Shown in pieces: positions 47,100 to 58,262 of a stretch of DNA of 64,000 bases. Position 1 is the first letter of the stretch. Each line of letters opens with the position of its first letter. This stretch comes from Symsagittifera roscoffensis (Eukaryota > Xenacoelomorpha > Acoela > Convolutidae), in assembly GCF_963678635.1 (NCBI RefSeq), contig NC_087068.1, positions 8,068,027 through 8,132,026 on the forward strand, in the 5' to 3' direction. A model generated the notes under the pieces. It worked only from the letters and a program-made list of their open reading frames with translations. It searched no databases and was not told where the DNA came from. The position numbers and the translations under genes are program-made.

Positions 47100-47230
47100 T
47101 TGCTAACTTACTGGAGGTCTTCAAGAGGTGTTAGCTTTGGGTGTAAGGTTTTTATTTCATTCCATCTGGGGATGTTTATTATGTTTGATTCTGCTCCTGA
47201 ATCAATTAAGAAAATCTATTTCAAGGTCTG
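47100..47230 (-). pseudogene. Retropepsin active-site region
   Basis: The minus strand reads FLIDSGAESNIINIP, with the catalytic Asp-Ser-Gly at 47203-47195. Flanking sequence (EIKTLHPKLTPL) resembles gypsy proteases. The frame is short because of nearby stops. Confidence 0.75.
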
Positions 47231-47651
47231 GTGGTTGAAATTCTTATTTCTTGGGCTTTCTAAGAGAAATGGTATTGTCCAAATTTTTTCTTTGGGTTGT
47301 TTCTTTTTGTATATTTTGATAAATGTGGTTTGTATTCAAGCATTTTGTTTTGGTATTTTTATTGGTTTGATTTGTAGTGTTAATCTCATTTGTTTCTTGC
47401 GTCGTTGGTGTGGAATTTATGGGTGTAGTGTAATAATTTTGAAGAAATTCTGATTGATTTTCATATATGTGTGATGAAAGGGTTGTTCATCATATGACAG
47501 ATTCATAGTCATTTTCGACTTTATCATATTGATAGAAAGAGTGTTTTCAGTATCACTTTCTGAATCTGATGATGTACAGTTTATTTGATTGAGTTGTAAC
47601 GTATCAGTTACTGTGTCATCAATACCTGGAGGGTCTGATGTTGTTTCTGGA

Positions 47652-49179
47652 TTAGATTGTACTTGATTGATTGTCTCTTTGATGTTTAGGTGTACTACTT
47701 CTGTGGCGATTATTAGAATTATTATAGTTATTATTATTCCGGTGTGGTGATTGGGAATAATTTCTATAACGATTATTATAACTTGAGTGTCGATTTTGTG
47801 AATTATTTCGCGATCTGTTTTGGTAATTATTATTTGGTCTGTTATAGTTCGATCTATTATATGAGTTATTCCTTGATTGATTGTTCGGGTAATTCTGGTT
47901 TCGGTTGTTTGAATAACTTCTATTTCGATTATAGGAGTAGTTTCTATTCCTATTGTATGATGAATTTCGTGATTGGTTGTTTGGATAGTAGTTATTTCTT
48001 GATTGGGAATTAGACTCTAGAAACAAATCGTTGTGTATTTGAATTTGATCTGGAGTAGTTATTTCGACTATTTGGTCTACATTGTAGTGATTTTGTGATG
48101 AATTATACGTGTTTCTTCGTTCTGGTGATCTTCCTCTATAACTTGAGTTATATGGTGATTGATTTCTTGTATAGTTTGTATTGTTCGGGAGTGGTTTTCC
48201 TGAACTGTTGTTGCTGTGGACTGTTTTGTTCGGTAGATTTTGATCTTTTTTCATGTCATTGATAGAATGATTTATTTGGTTCTTTATATTTTTGAGGTTT
48301 ATTTTGATTGTCTTGCTGTTTTTGTCTACATTCGGAAATACTATGTCCGTATCGTCGGCAATAATTACACCATTTTTTGAAAGATGGTTTGCCTTTGAAG
48401 TTTGGGTTCTTTTCGTAAATATTGAGTATTTCAGTGATTTTTTCAACGAGGTCTGTTTCTGATTCCTGTATATTATTAATATTAGTGGGAGTCCGTTTCA
48501 ATTCTGTTAACGTATTGTAATTTCAGATTTTCCGTTTCTTCTAGTTTCATCGTGATTTCTGCTTGTTCTAATTTGTCCTACTAGTTTTCGAAAATCTAAA
48601 TCGGGGTTCTCGAATTGAAGAAGGATGGGATGCTCCTCTTTTTTATTGCTATTTTCCTTAATTGTGGTGTTAAGGTCATCATTAAGATTTCTGTCATCTT
48701 TGTGTTTTTATAGTCGTGCGTATTTAGTGAATATGCTTTTTCGAACTAGTGTTTCGATTCGTACTGCTATTTGCTTGATGGTTTCGTTTGGTAATCTGCG
48801 AATTTCATTACATAAAAACTCTTTGTTGTTGTTTGTTTCTTTCGGAGTCAAACATTTTTGAAAATTCTTGTGTAAATCTTTTCCAATTTGATTTTATTTC
48901 TAGAGGTAGTACTGAAAACCATTTTTGGGCTGCGCCATCTAAGGTTGTTTGTATTAACGCTGTGCGTCGATGTATCCAGTTTTGATGTAGTGGCGTATTA
49001 ATTGGTTCAGGTCCAATATTTAAAATCAGGTTTGCTGTTACTGCATTTAAATAATCTTCTACAGAGTATTCAGGGTCTGTTCTGTGAAAACCATTAAAGG
49101 TTTGTTTGATGTTATTTGATGATCCACCCATAAGGTATGGATTCATTGTCATTTGTAATGATTCTGCTGCATTTGGCAT
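47652..49179 (-). pseudogene. Gag capsid part, zinc knuckle and Asn/Arg-rich linker
   Basis: 49179-48808 encodes a capsid-like segment (EDYLNAVTANLIL, WIHRRTALIQTTLDGAAQKW). 48501-48256 carries one zinc knuckle, CNYCRRYGHSISEC (C-x2-C-x4-H-x4-C). 48446-47652, in another frame, is a ~170-residue Asn/Ser/Arg/Tyr-rich linker with NRNRNYSYN-type repeats. Frames change between the three parts. Confidence 0.85.
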
Positions 49180-51839
49180 TTGAGAAAAATTTGAAAGTTG
49201 GTTTCTTGTTATTTCATGTGTTGGAGATAATATGGGAGTGGTATTTCATTTTGCATTTGTGATGGTTGATACGAGTGTGCAGTCATTGGATTTTGTTGTT
49301 GAATTGGTTGAAAAGATTGTGTAATTAATTGGATTTTGTTTGTTGAATTGGTTGTTGATGTTGTGCATCTATTGATTGTGGAGAAAAATTTCTATGATTT
49401 GTACGTGTTCTCTGTATTTCCTGTGTCTACGATATTCTTGAGTATTTTGTGCAAATATATCTGGTTGTAAGAAATCATCATCTGAGGATAAATAATCCAT
49501 TTGATAGATGTCTGTTTTTTATTTTTATTTGTTGAAAAAAATGGGTAATTTTCACTGTGATCCTGTGGAGGATTTGTTTGGAAATTTATTGAATTAGGTT
49601 GGGTCATTGGTGTATACCCAATTTCGAGATCTCTGTATATTGGTTAAAATTTCTTTGTGGTTGATTATATGTTTTTGATGGATGTGTATAATTATAATTA
49701 TGGTCTGTAAAGTTGTTTCTAGTGAATGTTTTGCGTCGTTTTTGATGGTATTGTCATGGGTCTGTATGTTTGGTAATCCATATGTGAATATTTAGGAGCA
49801 ACCGAAGGTTTGAACGGTTGATTGTAAGGTTACCTGTGTTTGTGAAGGATTTGTATTTCCTTGGTGTTGTTAAATTTGGGCGTATTGGTGAAATACTTTG
49901 TTGTGTAGTTGTTGTGTGTACAATTTCTTCATTTATGAAGTTGTGATGGTGTCTGGATATCTTTGTTGAGTAAGATTCCTAGTTCCATTGAGGTTTTCAT
50001 TGTGTATAACTGTAGAGTTTAAACTATTATTTTGTGTATCGGGCAAGAAATGTATTATAGTTTAATGGTGTTGCATCAATGGTTAATGTATTACTTTTAC
50101 ATAATCTCTTATGTAAGATATCGTACTTATTGCTTGACTTGAGATTGATTGTGGGAAGCTTATAAATGCGGGATGAGACCATTCGGGGTCCCAAACATAA
50201 TCTGATTGTTCTGTGATAGCGGTATCATCGTTCGAGTTTTGGGGTCTAAAATTTTTTCTTGCTTGTGCAATTAAATCAATATTGTGTGTGAAATAATCTC
50301 TTATGAACCATGCCAAAATTTTTTGTAGATCGTGTTTTGTATGTTGTGAAACGTCGTCTTTCGTGAAATTTTCTTTAATGATGTTTAAATAACTAGAGAG
50401 TAGTGTGATTTCATGTCGTACTCTTAAATGTTTAGATGTTTCTGTCGGTGAGACATTTGGTTATTGGGATTTCGTTTTCTAAATATCGAAATATAACTAT
50501 ATATTATTGCGAAAACTTCATTGGTGAATATGGAGTTTGCTCTTTGCGAGTTTTGATATTGGATGCTTTTTATATATTCTGAAAAAACTTTTGAAAATTC
50601 TAAATCAAGATCGTCTGTTTGAATTGTATATTTTCTATTATTATGGTTTGGTGAGGTGAATTCTATGGAGTAGATTCCATACTGTTGTGTTATGTTGCAT
50701 ATATCTTTTAAGTAGTGGTCTATGATTTGTCTTTTGATTTTTACATCTGGAACTCTGTTTTACATGGACTGATGTCCGGGTTCAAATAAATTTAATAGTA
50801 AATTTTTGCAAAATATATGCTGTCCTCTATCAGTGGTTTGCATCTACTATAAAAGGAAAGATTTCATCATCATCTGGACTTTCTTCACCTGGGGTGTGCG
50901 TTGAGCTCATTTTTTCGTTTGATGACTGTTAATATGTAATTATTAATGTGTCGAATTGGTTGATTCCAATTGTATAAATGTACTGGTTTGTGTTTATACT
51001 GCTTTTTTATTCTTCTTTTTCTCTTTTTTGATGAATTTGAAGTTGTTTCTGAGTCAGAAAAATATAATTGATCGTGAAGTGGGCAATTTTTATCTATTGA
51101 TTCTTTTAGTTTGTAAAGTTCGTCTAAACTGTTGGTTTCTGATTCTGAAATGCGTTTCGATTTTTGAAAATCTTTTTCGTGTTATTTGTCTTTGTTTCGT
51201 TATTATTTTTCTTTTTAGTGTTTGTCGTTTTCGTTCGAATGTATCCAACTGTTTGTGTATGAGGTGTGATTACAAGGTCGTATTTTTGTTATCTATTTCA
51301 CAATTGTGGTAAAACGATTGTTTGTTTATTTCCTAGGTTTTAAATGACATAAGGTTTAGGATAACGGATGCAAAAGGTTGTTAAATGGTTTCTATCTTCT
51401 TAAACTGTTAGTTCTTACGATTTTTTGGTTAGCTTAACCTGGGTCTGTTTGTTCAGGGTGGAGAGAAAGGTATATCGATTCCGAAGAATGATTTTTTACT
51501 TTCTCGTGGCTAGTATAAGTTAAGGTGTTAACTTACTTAATCTTACTTAGGGGTAGTGATTGTGTTCAAGGGTTGGAGAATAGTAAATCGATCCACAAGG
51601 TTCAGGTATAATTAGAACGCGAGTAGTTCGTTAGATACTATTTTAAACTTACTAAGTCTAAGATTTATCCTGGGTCTGGTAAGAGGGGGGGTCAAGTGAA
51701 GGATGAATAACCGAAGTTCTTCACTGTTCTATCCTAATTTGAATGATTAGTTTTTGTTCTAAAAATTTCTATTAGTCTTAGGTCTTTAGAAAGGGTTGGG
51801 TAGTGAATCGACGTTTGAGGTCGTTTAGACACTAATTAA

Positions 51840-51960
51840 GTGGGTGGGGGAGAACAAAGTTGTTCTGTTTGATCCAAGGATAAGCCTTGATGATCAAATT
51901 TGAAATTTAATTAAGTAGAAAATGATTTAAGATCCAAGGATAAGCCTTGATTGATCTGGT
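51840..51960. repeat. Short direct repeat in the element's leader
   Basis: GATCCAAGGATAAGCCTTGAT occurs twice (about 51872 and 51932), each copy containing an AAGG...CCTT palindrome. It lies between the primer site and gag of the decayed element, where packaging or dimerisation signals are usually found; that role is speculative. Confidence 0.6.
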
Positions 51961-52340
51961 TTTTAAAATTAAGTGAATTTAAGTTTTAATAAAATTTTAA
52001 ATGTGTGTAAAGGAAAGATTTATAGTGTTTTGATGGATATTAGTGGGTTTATGATTGCTGTTATGTTTTAGATGATGGAGCTGGAAACAACAGGATGATT
52101 TATGATTACTAACCATTTATTGGTCATGCTACTAATTTTTATTTTTTATTTTTCAATAAATATTTCTTTCAAACATATTTTTGTATATTACTGCAGAGTT
52201 TTAGGAAAACGATCTTAGATCTTTTTTATCAATCGTTATTGTATATTAATAATTTTGTTTAGCGCCTGATATGATTTTGAAGATTAGCTTCAAGGTTTTA
52301 TGTTTGCAAATGAAAATCTAAATTCATTGCCAGTAGTATT

Positions 52341-52532
52341 CTAAATATAAAAGTTTGTTTCTGGTTTTTGCCTAACTATCATGTAGCTATATGGCAAGTT
52401 TCTACTTTGTCGTATGTCGTCTCTGGTTCGAGGTCTTCTTCCAATTCCGGGTAGTTCTGTTATGGTTCGGAATATTGGCTCTGATCTATTGAGTCGTAGA
52501 GACATTTCGATTAAATTATTGTCGTATAACAT
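52341..52532 (-). CDS. Small open frame in the leader of the decayed element
   Basis: 63 codons from an ATG at 52532, about 60 bp after the primer site, with a charged, protein-like composition (an IGRRPRTRDDIRQSR stretch). No recognised domain. It could be the start of a spliced or frameshifted gag, or a leader peptide, or chance. Confidence 0.35.
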   Translation of the reverse strand: MLYDNNLIEMSLRLNRSEPIFRTITELPGIGRRPRTRDDIRQSRNLPYSYMIVRQKPETNFYI

Positions 52533-52595
52533 TTGTGTAATGTTTTTTGTCTAATGTCTAATCTATTTTGGTTAATTCTAAGCTATTAAGGTCTT

Positions 52596-52618
52596 GTTCG
52601 AGACTTATGGTCGCACCA
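52596..52618 (-). other. Putative primer binding site of the decayed element
   Basis: On the minus strand TGGTGCGACC starts 2 bp after the LTR's CA end. The complement ends GGTCGCACCA, like a tRNA 3' end with CCA. A T-loop-like GTTCGAG lies at the expected distance minus one base. Confidence 0.5.
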
Positions 52619-52620
52619 GA

Positions 52621-53031
52621 TGAGTTATGACCGAGTTGGTTAACTCATAGAGTAATTTCGGATAGGGTACACCGTCTGCTCGTCACGCTATCTTATTTTC
52701 GGCCGGATAGATTCGTGCAACTTCTTAGTCTAATACCGATCCTAATCTTACTCTTATACTATCTAGTCTCAGGTTGTTTAACTAGTCTCTGCTAGGCTCA
52801 AGTAGATCTAGGGTATACTGGTTTATTGCGGCTGCTGAAGTGCTCTGGAGAGTCCAACTAATTTCTAAGTTAAATTCAAATCTCTCTGGTGCTGAATTTA
52901 CAAGTAACTTCAGCACTTACAAATAAGTGGGTTGTTAGTTAGATGGATCATGATTGGTTAATATTAAATACTTTACATTGGTAAAATATCTAAATTATCC
53001 AATCATAAAATGTAGTTTAGATCAGGTTCCA
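52621..53031 (-). repeat. Putative 5' LTR of the decayed element (~411 bp)
   Basis: Runs from TGGAACCTGATC (minus strand, 53031) to ACTCA (52621), giving TG...CA ends, and abuts the primer site. The partner LTR would lie beyond the gap and cannot be checked, so the outer limit is inferred from where the flanking dispersed repeat resumes. Confidence 0.55.
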
Positions 53032-53540
53032 GTGTTTTTTCCTGTGGGCTGCTTCATAGCCCCCAGGTGTGATGTTACGTTTGTAAAGTGTGAAGGACTG
53101 GACAAACTTAAATGATATCAATAGCTGGTTTCTTCACGTTCCATTGCGTTATGACACCGTTTTCAAACTTTCAAATGTGCTGAAGAGCTTTAATGATAAT
53201 TATGATAATTTGCAAAGTTTTGCAAGCCCCCCACCTTCGAGTTCCACACTCCCCTAAAAAAAACACAAAACAAGGGGTTGCTCAGAAACTGTTCACACGT
53301 CATTCTGCATGTAAGACACGTTGTAAAAAGTTAATTCACCTGTTCGCTTTGCTGACACGTTTTATCGCAGTTTTTAACCTGAACATTCATTTTAAATAGA
53401 TATTCATAAATTGAATTTCAAAAAAAATCAAAGGCGAGACTAGAAAGAGCCAATTTCTCCTCAACGCGTAATAAACCTGCTCATGTATTAGCCTGCCACT
53501 ACTCCTCGTTACACTAAAAATTGAAGCTCGTGTGAGGTGG
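53032..53540. repeat. Dispersed repeat, second copy
   Basis: Matches 44286-44520 plus 45077-45500, without the inserted MITE. It contains the hairpin CCTGTGGGCTG...TAGCCCCCAGG at its left end and the AAAGAGCC motif near 53445. It continues through CTCGTGT into a G-rich run at 53541, the sequence missing at the gap. Confidence 0.8.
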
Positions 53541-53769
53541 GGGGAGGAGAAAGAGCCCTTTATTTGCATTAGGGACCAATTAGTTTCTTAGGACCAGTTG
53601 ATTTCTTTTGCGGCAAAAGTGATGGGCTCTTTTCAAGCTCATGTGAGTTTGGGGGGGGGGGGCAAAAAGAGCCAAGTGATGATTTCATGGTACCATGATA
53701 ATTGTTCGTTTGAAAATTAGAAATAGGAAAAAAAAGTAAGTCAAGAAAATAAAAGGAACAAAAATTATT

Positions 53770-53851
53770 CGACAGAGATGGGATTCGAACCCACGCACGG
53801 AGACCGTATTGAATTAGCAGTCCAACGCCTTAACCACTCGGCCACCCTGTC
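53770..53851 (-). tRNA. tRNA-Ser (anticodon GCT)
   Basis: 82 nt with all arms pairing: acceptor GACAGGG/CTCTGTC, D arm GTGGCCGAGTGGTTAAGGC, anticodon stem TTGGA/TTCAA around loop CTGCTAA (anticodon complement of 53816-53818), a long class-II variable arm and T arm GTGGG-TTCGAAT-CCCAT. CCA is not encoded. A TTTTT terminator follows on the minus strand. It lies among MITEs but appears functional, unlike the tRNA-derived repeats elsewhere in the window. Confidence 0.95.
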
Positions 53852-54108
53852 ATGCTTATCTGCAATCTCGATCAGACATTCAATGAGCTACAGTGGCATT
53901 TGTCGTTCATAATTATAGTGTTGTTAACTATTCAACGCGTTGTTTCTCTCAAATTGTGGCAAAAATGATCAAGCTTTTACTAAATGCAAGCTTTAACGAT
54001 GAAAGATATGATGAGGAACAGATGAGCTCAGAATACTTATTTTGTTCACCATGCAAATTTTGATTACATTATGACAACGTAGTTAGTTTTTCAAAACTGA
54101 AATTCAAA

Positions 54109-54313
54109 GGCTCTTTTCCAGTTTCCCACCCCCTTCATAAAGTTACAAAATTAAGCTGTTCGAAAATTGTTCACACGGCAATTTGCATGTAATAAATGTA
54201 AAAGTTAGTTCACCTGTTGAAGCTGACACGTTTTATTGCAGTTTCCAACATGAAAAGTCATTTTAAACATTAAATTTCCGAAAAAATCAATGGGGGAACT
54301 GGAAAAGAGCCCC
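54109..54313. mobile_element. GGCTCTTTTCCAG MITE (~205 bp)
   Basis: Inverted ends GGCTCTTTTCCAGTTTCCC and GGGGGAACTGGAAAAGAGCC. The interior shares GTTCACACG, GCATGTAA and GACACGTTTTAT with the repeats at 45.1 and 53.3 kb. Other family members or fragments: 55775-55838, 56083-56328. Confidence 0.8.
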
Positions 54314-54331
54314 AATTTGAACTGTGTGTGA

Positions 54332-54359
54332 GGGGGGGGGGGGGGGGGGGGGGGGGGGG
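54332..54359. repeat. Poly-G run (28 G)
   Basis: Uninterrupted G28. Shorter G or C runs mark many MITE ends in this window (for example 29817-29830, 55195-55209), and the N gap lies where such a run is expected. Confidence 0.95.
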
Positions 54360-54842
54360 TGTGGGTTGGAGAAAAAGGGCCGAAATTGTGTACGTATTGT
54401 AAATAAGGTAATTGCTCACATGCCAATTGGACACTTGAACGAAAACAAATAATCGCAGGAGAAGAGCCGATACTCCGAGTGGAGTAAATTCTTATCGATC
54501 TTGATGGGTTAAATAGACACATCGTAAAGCCAATTAGAATCGAGAAAAGAAGGATCTTGTTAACTATTCAACCACTCCCCCCCCCACCCTATTTCGATTA
54601 TCAGAAATTCAACATTTCAATAGCTTAAGATAAAAACAATTTCAGAAAATATATTTAATTACAAATATTTTTGTAGCTATTTATAATAGTGAGTAATACA
54701 TACGAACGCGCGAAAATGAAAACAAAATTAATTTTTGACATGCATTTTTTATACAGAAATGTTTGGAAAAATTAATACACCTCCGGACACACATATTTCA
54801 AATTTTTTTAAAAAAATTTCTTAGTTGCTTTGTGTTATTTTA

Positions 54843-54878
54843 CCCCCCCCCCCACACACACACACACACACACACACC
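54843..54878. repeat. Poly-C plus (CA)n microsatellite
   Basis: A C11 run followed by about 12 CA units. Confidence 0.95.
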
Positions 54879-55339
54879 TGCAAATTTTCATTTAAGTGAT
54901 GTTTACATCGGATCAACCGAATCCCCCCCCCCTAAGTCACCTAACTTAGAACCGTAGAATGTCTTCTGTATATTTTTTACAGTAGTACGGACGGTTAACT
55001 TTGAACGAATGGCTCCTTTTGCTTCCCCCCCCCCCCCACCTGCAAACTTTTAAATTTACCCCCCACCTGTAAATTTAATGTGTCCAATTGTTATGAAAAT
55101 TTACATACAGACTAATAAGGCCACGACAAACATATTTGGTTTTCATACTCAACCTCGTAAAACCACTCGTTACACTAATATATTGAAGCTCGTGTGGGGG
55201 GGGGGGGGGATGGGGGAAGAGCCGAACGAATCTAGGATATTAGGAAGCTTATGAAAATCTACTTTCTCCACAAAAATCGATTTGGGGGGGATTGTTCGGT
55301 TGATCCTTTACATCCTGTGTAGAAACTGGTAATTCAAAT

Positions 55340-55655
55340 GCGCAATGGAAAAGAACTTGTGTAATTCCTAGAGAAACTGAAATTGACACGGATTGGGTCA
55401 AATATTTAACATATCGCCAATTATCCAGGTGCGTATAGCACCGCTGGTAGGATGCGCGCCCAAAAGACCAGGGTCCTTGGTTCAAATCTGGAATAGACCA
55501 GATGAGAAGTTTCTACTCTGCACGTGTTGGGATGGTTGGGATAGGCACACTCGGTTGGGTTTACAGGAACCCTCTGAATTGTGCGCGTAGGCAGAATAGA
55601 AACAGCCTTGAGTCCAAGGGTCAGTGGGTTGTCCTGCCAGTATGGCAAGCAGCAG
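55340..55655 (+). repeat. SINE-like repeat, tRNA-like head
   Basis: Counterpart of 43167-43494 in the other orientation. A tRNA-like block at about 55430-55495 has a box-A-like TAGCACCGCTGGTAGGATG and box-B GGTTCAAATC. The 3' body ends near GGCAAGCAGCAG. Confidence 0.75.
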
Positions 55656-55774
55656 ATACTCCCCACCCCCCCCCCCCCTCCCCACACACACACATTTTAA
55701 TTATTCAACTTTCGCAGTTGTCTTACGCGTTATTATAGCTTAAGTTTTTGGAGAATCTGGCGCATGATTTGCTG

Positions 55775-56000
55775 GACTCTTTTCCAATTTCCCTCCCCCC
55801 TCAAATTGAATTTGAAGGGAGGGGGACTGGAAAAGAGCCAAAATTAGTATATAGTGACGCCGAAGGCGCTTTAGAAAATTTCAAGGGTCCGTCAACAAAA
55901 AAGGATATCAAGATAGTACAAAGGGGGACCCTTTGGGTCGGCAGGGGGTCGAAATCTTGAGGGGGGGTTTGGCGTCCCCCCCCCTAAGTCCGCTCCTGCT
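55775..56000. mobile_element. Small AAAAGAGCC MITE next to a truncated hAT MITE
   Basis: 55775-55838 is a short palindrome with ends GGACTCTTTTCC and GGGACTGGAAAAGAGCC. 55839-56000 is the right part of the CAGGGGCGGA family (GACGCCGAAGGCGC, GACCCTTTGGGTCGGCAGG, ending AAGTCCGCTCCTG). Confidence 0.65.
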
Positions 56001-56082
56001 ACTATTTGAAATGACTTAATACTTTGACGACGTTCTGAACTGCAATGAAAAACTGGATTTATTTATCAGAAATCGGCCCTTT

Positions 56083-56328
56083 TCCAGTCCCCCCTTGATT
56101 TTTTCTGAAATTCAGGATCTTTTCCAGTTCCCCCCTTTCAAAATACCGAGTTTTAAATTTGTTTTACGTGTTATTACGGCTAAATGCGCGATGTTACGCT
56201 GTAAAGTATGAAGAACTAATCTGTTTAGAATTGTCCATTTGTTCACCATGCCAATTTTCATTGCATTGTGACAAGGTTAAATAGACTTTTCAAAATTGAA
56301 TTTGAAAGGGGGGAAACTGGAAAAGAGC
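56083..56328. mobile_element. GGCCCTTTTCCAG MITE
   Basis: Inverted ends GGCCCTTTTCCAGTCCCC and GGGAAACTGGAAAAGAGCC, and a second TCTTTTCCAGTTCCCC inside the left arm. The interior has GATGTTACGCTGTAAAGTATG, tying it to the repeat at 44.34 and 53.07 kb. Confidence 0.75.
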
Positions 56329-56332
56329 CCTA

Positions 56333-56490
56333 ATTTTGAGGGAGGGGGGGGAGCGCGCACTAAAAAACGCAATTTATAGGTCAAAATTTTCCAAAAAGCC
56401 TATATTTGGCTTGTTTTTTCAAAATTTCGAGGAAGCTCGGAAAATCAATTTGGTCGATCCAAAAAAAAGGTCGACAAAATGTTTGCCCCT
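56333..56490. mobile_element. Fragment of the hAT MITE family
   Basis: Carries GAGCGCGCACTAAAAAACGC and TTTGGTCGATCCAAAAAAAAG then GGTCGAC. Both termini are missing. Confidence 0.6.
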
Positions 56491-56774
56491 GAATTGTAGG
56501 ATTTGGAGGCCAGCCTCTTAGCAACTTTCGTCTAGCTTGTGTCTAATTTAGCCTTGAAAACAAAAAAAAATCCAAACCAGTTTTTCTCAACTTTTGTTTC
56601 AAGATACCACACTTGACCAGGTGCCACGTACAAGCTTTCTGCGAGGTAATCAAAAATAGGCTATAAAAATTTTTTATAAAAAACGAACACTATGCCATTG
56701 TTCCTTCTTACTCTTTCAGAGTGCTCGGAACAATTAATGCTGTATTTATTGGTTTTAAAAGGCTGAATATGAAT

Positions 56775-58262
56775 ATCAACAGAGGCGAAGCTTCGCTTTG
56801 CACACACTAGTGAAAACACGTAGAAATAAGCCTCGCGAAAACAGAGTAGAAATAAGCCTGGAATTAGTTAAAATTCCGCTACGTCTTGGATTTGATCTGC
56901 GACCTACTGCGATTTAGAAATTATGAGTAAAGTTGGCAATGTACTTACTAGTACCACCTAAAACTGGCACTGTACGTACCGGTACCTAGCTAGTAGTACA
57001 TATACTGGTACCACAAAAAAGGACTTCAGGCTAAAAAAAAATTGTTTCGAAAAACTTTTATTCGGAATTGATATTGAGATAATTGATTTAATCAACATCA
57101 AGTAGAAAAGATTTAAAACCCTGAAAACGCGATTAGCAATTTTCCGATTTCCCGCGTTATCAACGAAAACTTTAATAGCCTAGCGAACACTGTCAAAAAG
57201 GCGTTCAATTTTCCGCGTAACCAACAAATAATTCACACAGAGGCGATGAATCGCTTCACAAAAACTCGCGAGAACACGACAAAAGAAGCTCTATAAACTA
57301 TAATAAAAAAAAGAAAAAGGCCTCGAATTACTAAAAATTCGTCTATGTCTCGGACTCGATCTGCGACCTAGATAATATGAGTGTCACGCAGGGGCGGATT
57401 TACGGAGGGGGCAGGGGGGGGGCGGACGCCCCCCCTCAGGGATTCGACCCCCTGCCGCCCCAAAGGGTCCCCCCTTTGATACTTTTTCAGAAATCCATTT
57501 CAAAAAGTGCCGAAAAACGGCTTTTTTGACTGTTTTTTCAAAAATTTGCCTGCGGCGCAAAAAAATTTTGCCAAAATAGGGGCAAGACAGTGCTTTGGGA
57601 GAGCTCGAAAAGTCAATTTGGTCGACCTAAAAAAAAAGGCCAAAATTTTTGAAAATTTTTTGAAAATCCGCCCCCCCTCGAGAAAATCCTAGAGATCCGC
57701 CCCTGATGTCACGCACTAATCACTCGAACACGAACGCTTAATACATCACAATTACTAGCCACAAAAAAGCAGAACAGATGCGATGAAATTTCCAATGCTA
57801 GATTGTGATTATAGCATAACTGCCACCAAATAAAGGAACACTTTCCACTTTCAATCAACCTATTAATCGCTAGTAAGATTTTTAAAAAGAAGGTTCGTAC
57901 TAATATACTACGCTGATCGCAAGTGTAAACAGCTTCACAAACACTGAGCGAAACCTAGGTAACAATTGACCTCCTTGTTGAAAAGTTACTAGTGCCTCTT
58001 AACAAGGGTACCGTACCGTACAAGAACATATACTAGTAACTCTAACTATGAGTCACACGGATTAACCACTCAGCCACGGACACTTAATGCACACAAACAC
58101 TAGCCACAAATAAAGCAGAGAACAGATGCCATGAAATTTCCAATGCTACAGATCGTAATTTAAGCAAAAAAAGTCATCAAATAAGTGAAAATTTTTAATG
58201 AACACTTTTATTCGCGAGTTGGGTTAGAAAAAAGGTTCGTACGAATACACTAAGCTGATGAC
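56775..58262 (-). repeat. Tandem array of tRNA-like composite repeats
   Basis: Minus-strand relatives of the repeat at 8.8-9.5 kb. Hairpin starts (GAGGCGAAGCTTCGC type) occur at about 56778 and 57243; tRNA-Ser-like pieces with GATCTGCGACCTA at 56898 and 57359; and two parallel blocks begin CTAGCCACAAA at 57758 and 58093 and end AAGGTTCGTAC (57890, 58228). One tRNA-like piece is split by the hAT MITE at 57389-57705. Confidence 0.65.
57389..57705. mobile_element. hAT MITE nested in a tRNA-like repeat
   Basis: Ends CAGGGGCGGATTTACGG and GATCCGCCCCTG, flanked by GTGTCACG and ATGTCACG (7 of 8 match; 57381-57388, 57706-57713). 317 bp. The flanks rejoin into one continuous tRNA-like repeat, fixing the order of insertion. 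Confidence 0.88.

Larger units (their letters stand above)
45701..50910 (-). pseudogene. Decayed Ty3/gypsy element, gag and pol to RT
   Basis: Read on the minus strand from an ATG at 50910 (acidic N-terminus) through gag, protease and RT into the gap. It is broken by many stops and frameshifts, in contrast to the young plus-strand element at 34.9 kb. Identifiable parts are listed separately. The region 49.2-50.9 kb holds the gag N-terminal part in fragments (for example 50083-50316), plus low-complexity Asn/Gln-rich pieces. The family differs from the first element in its gag sequence, long Asn/Arg/Ser-rich linker and DSGAES protease. An LTR and primer site lie at 52.6-53.0 kb. Confidence 0.85.

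Noticed and set aside
54843-54957. Open frame containing a run of His-Thr codons
   Set aside because: Produced by the (CA)n microsatellite.
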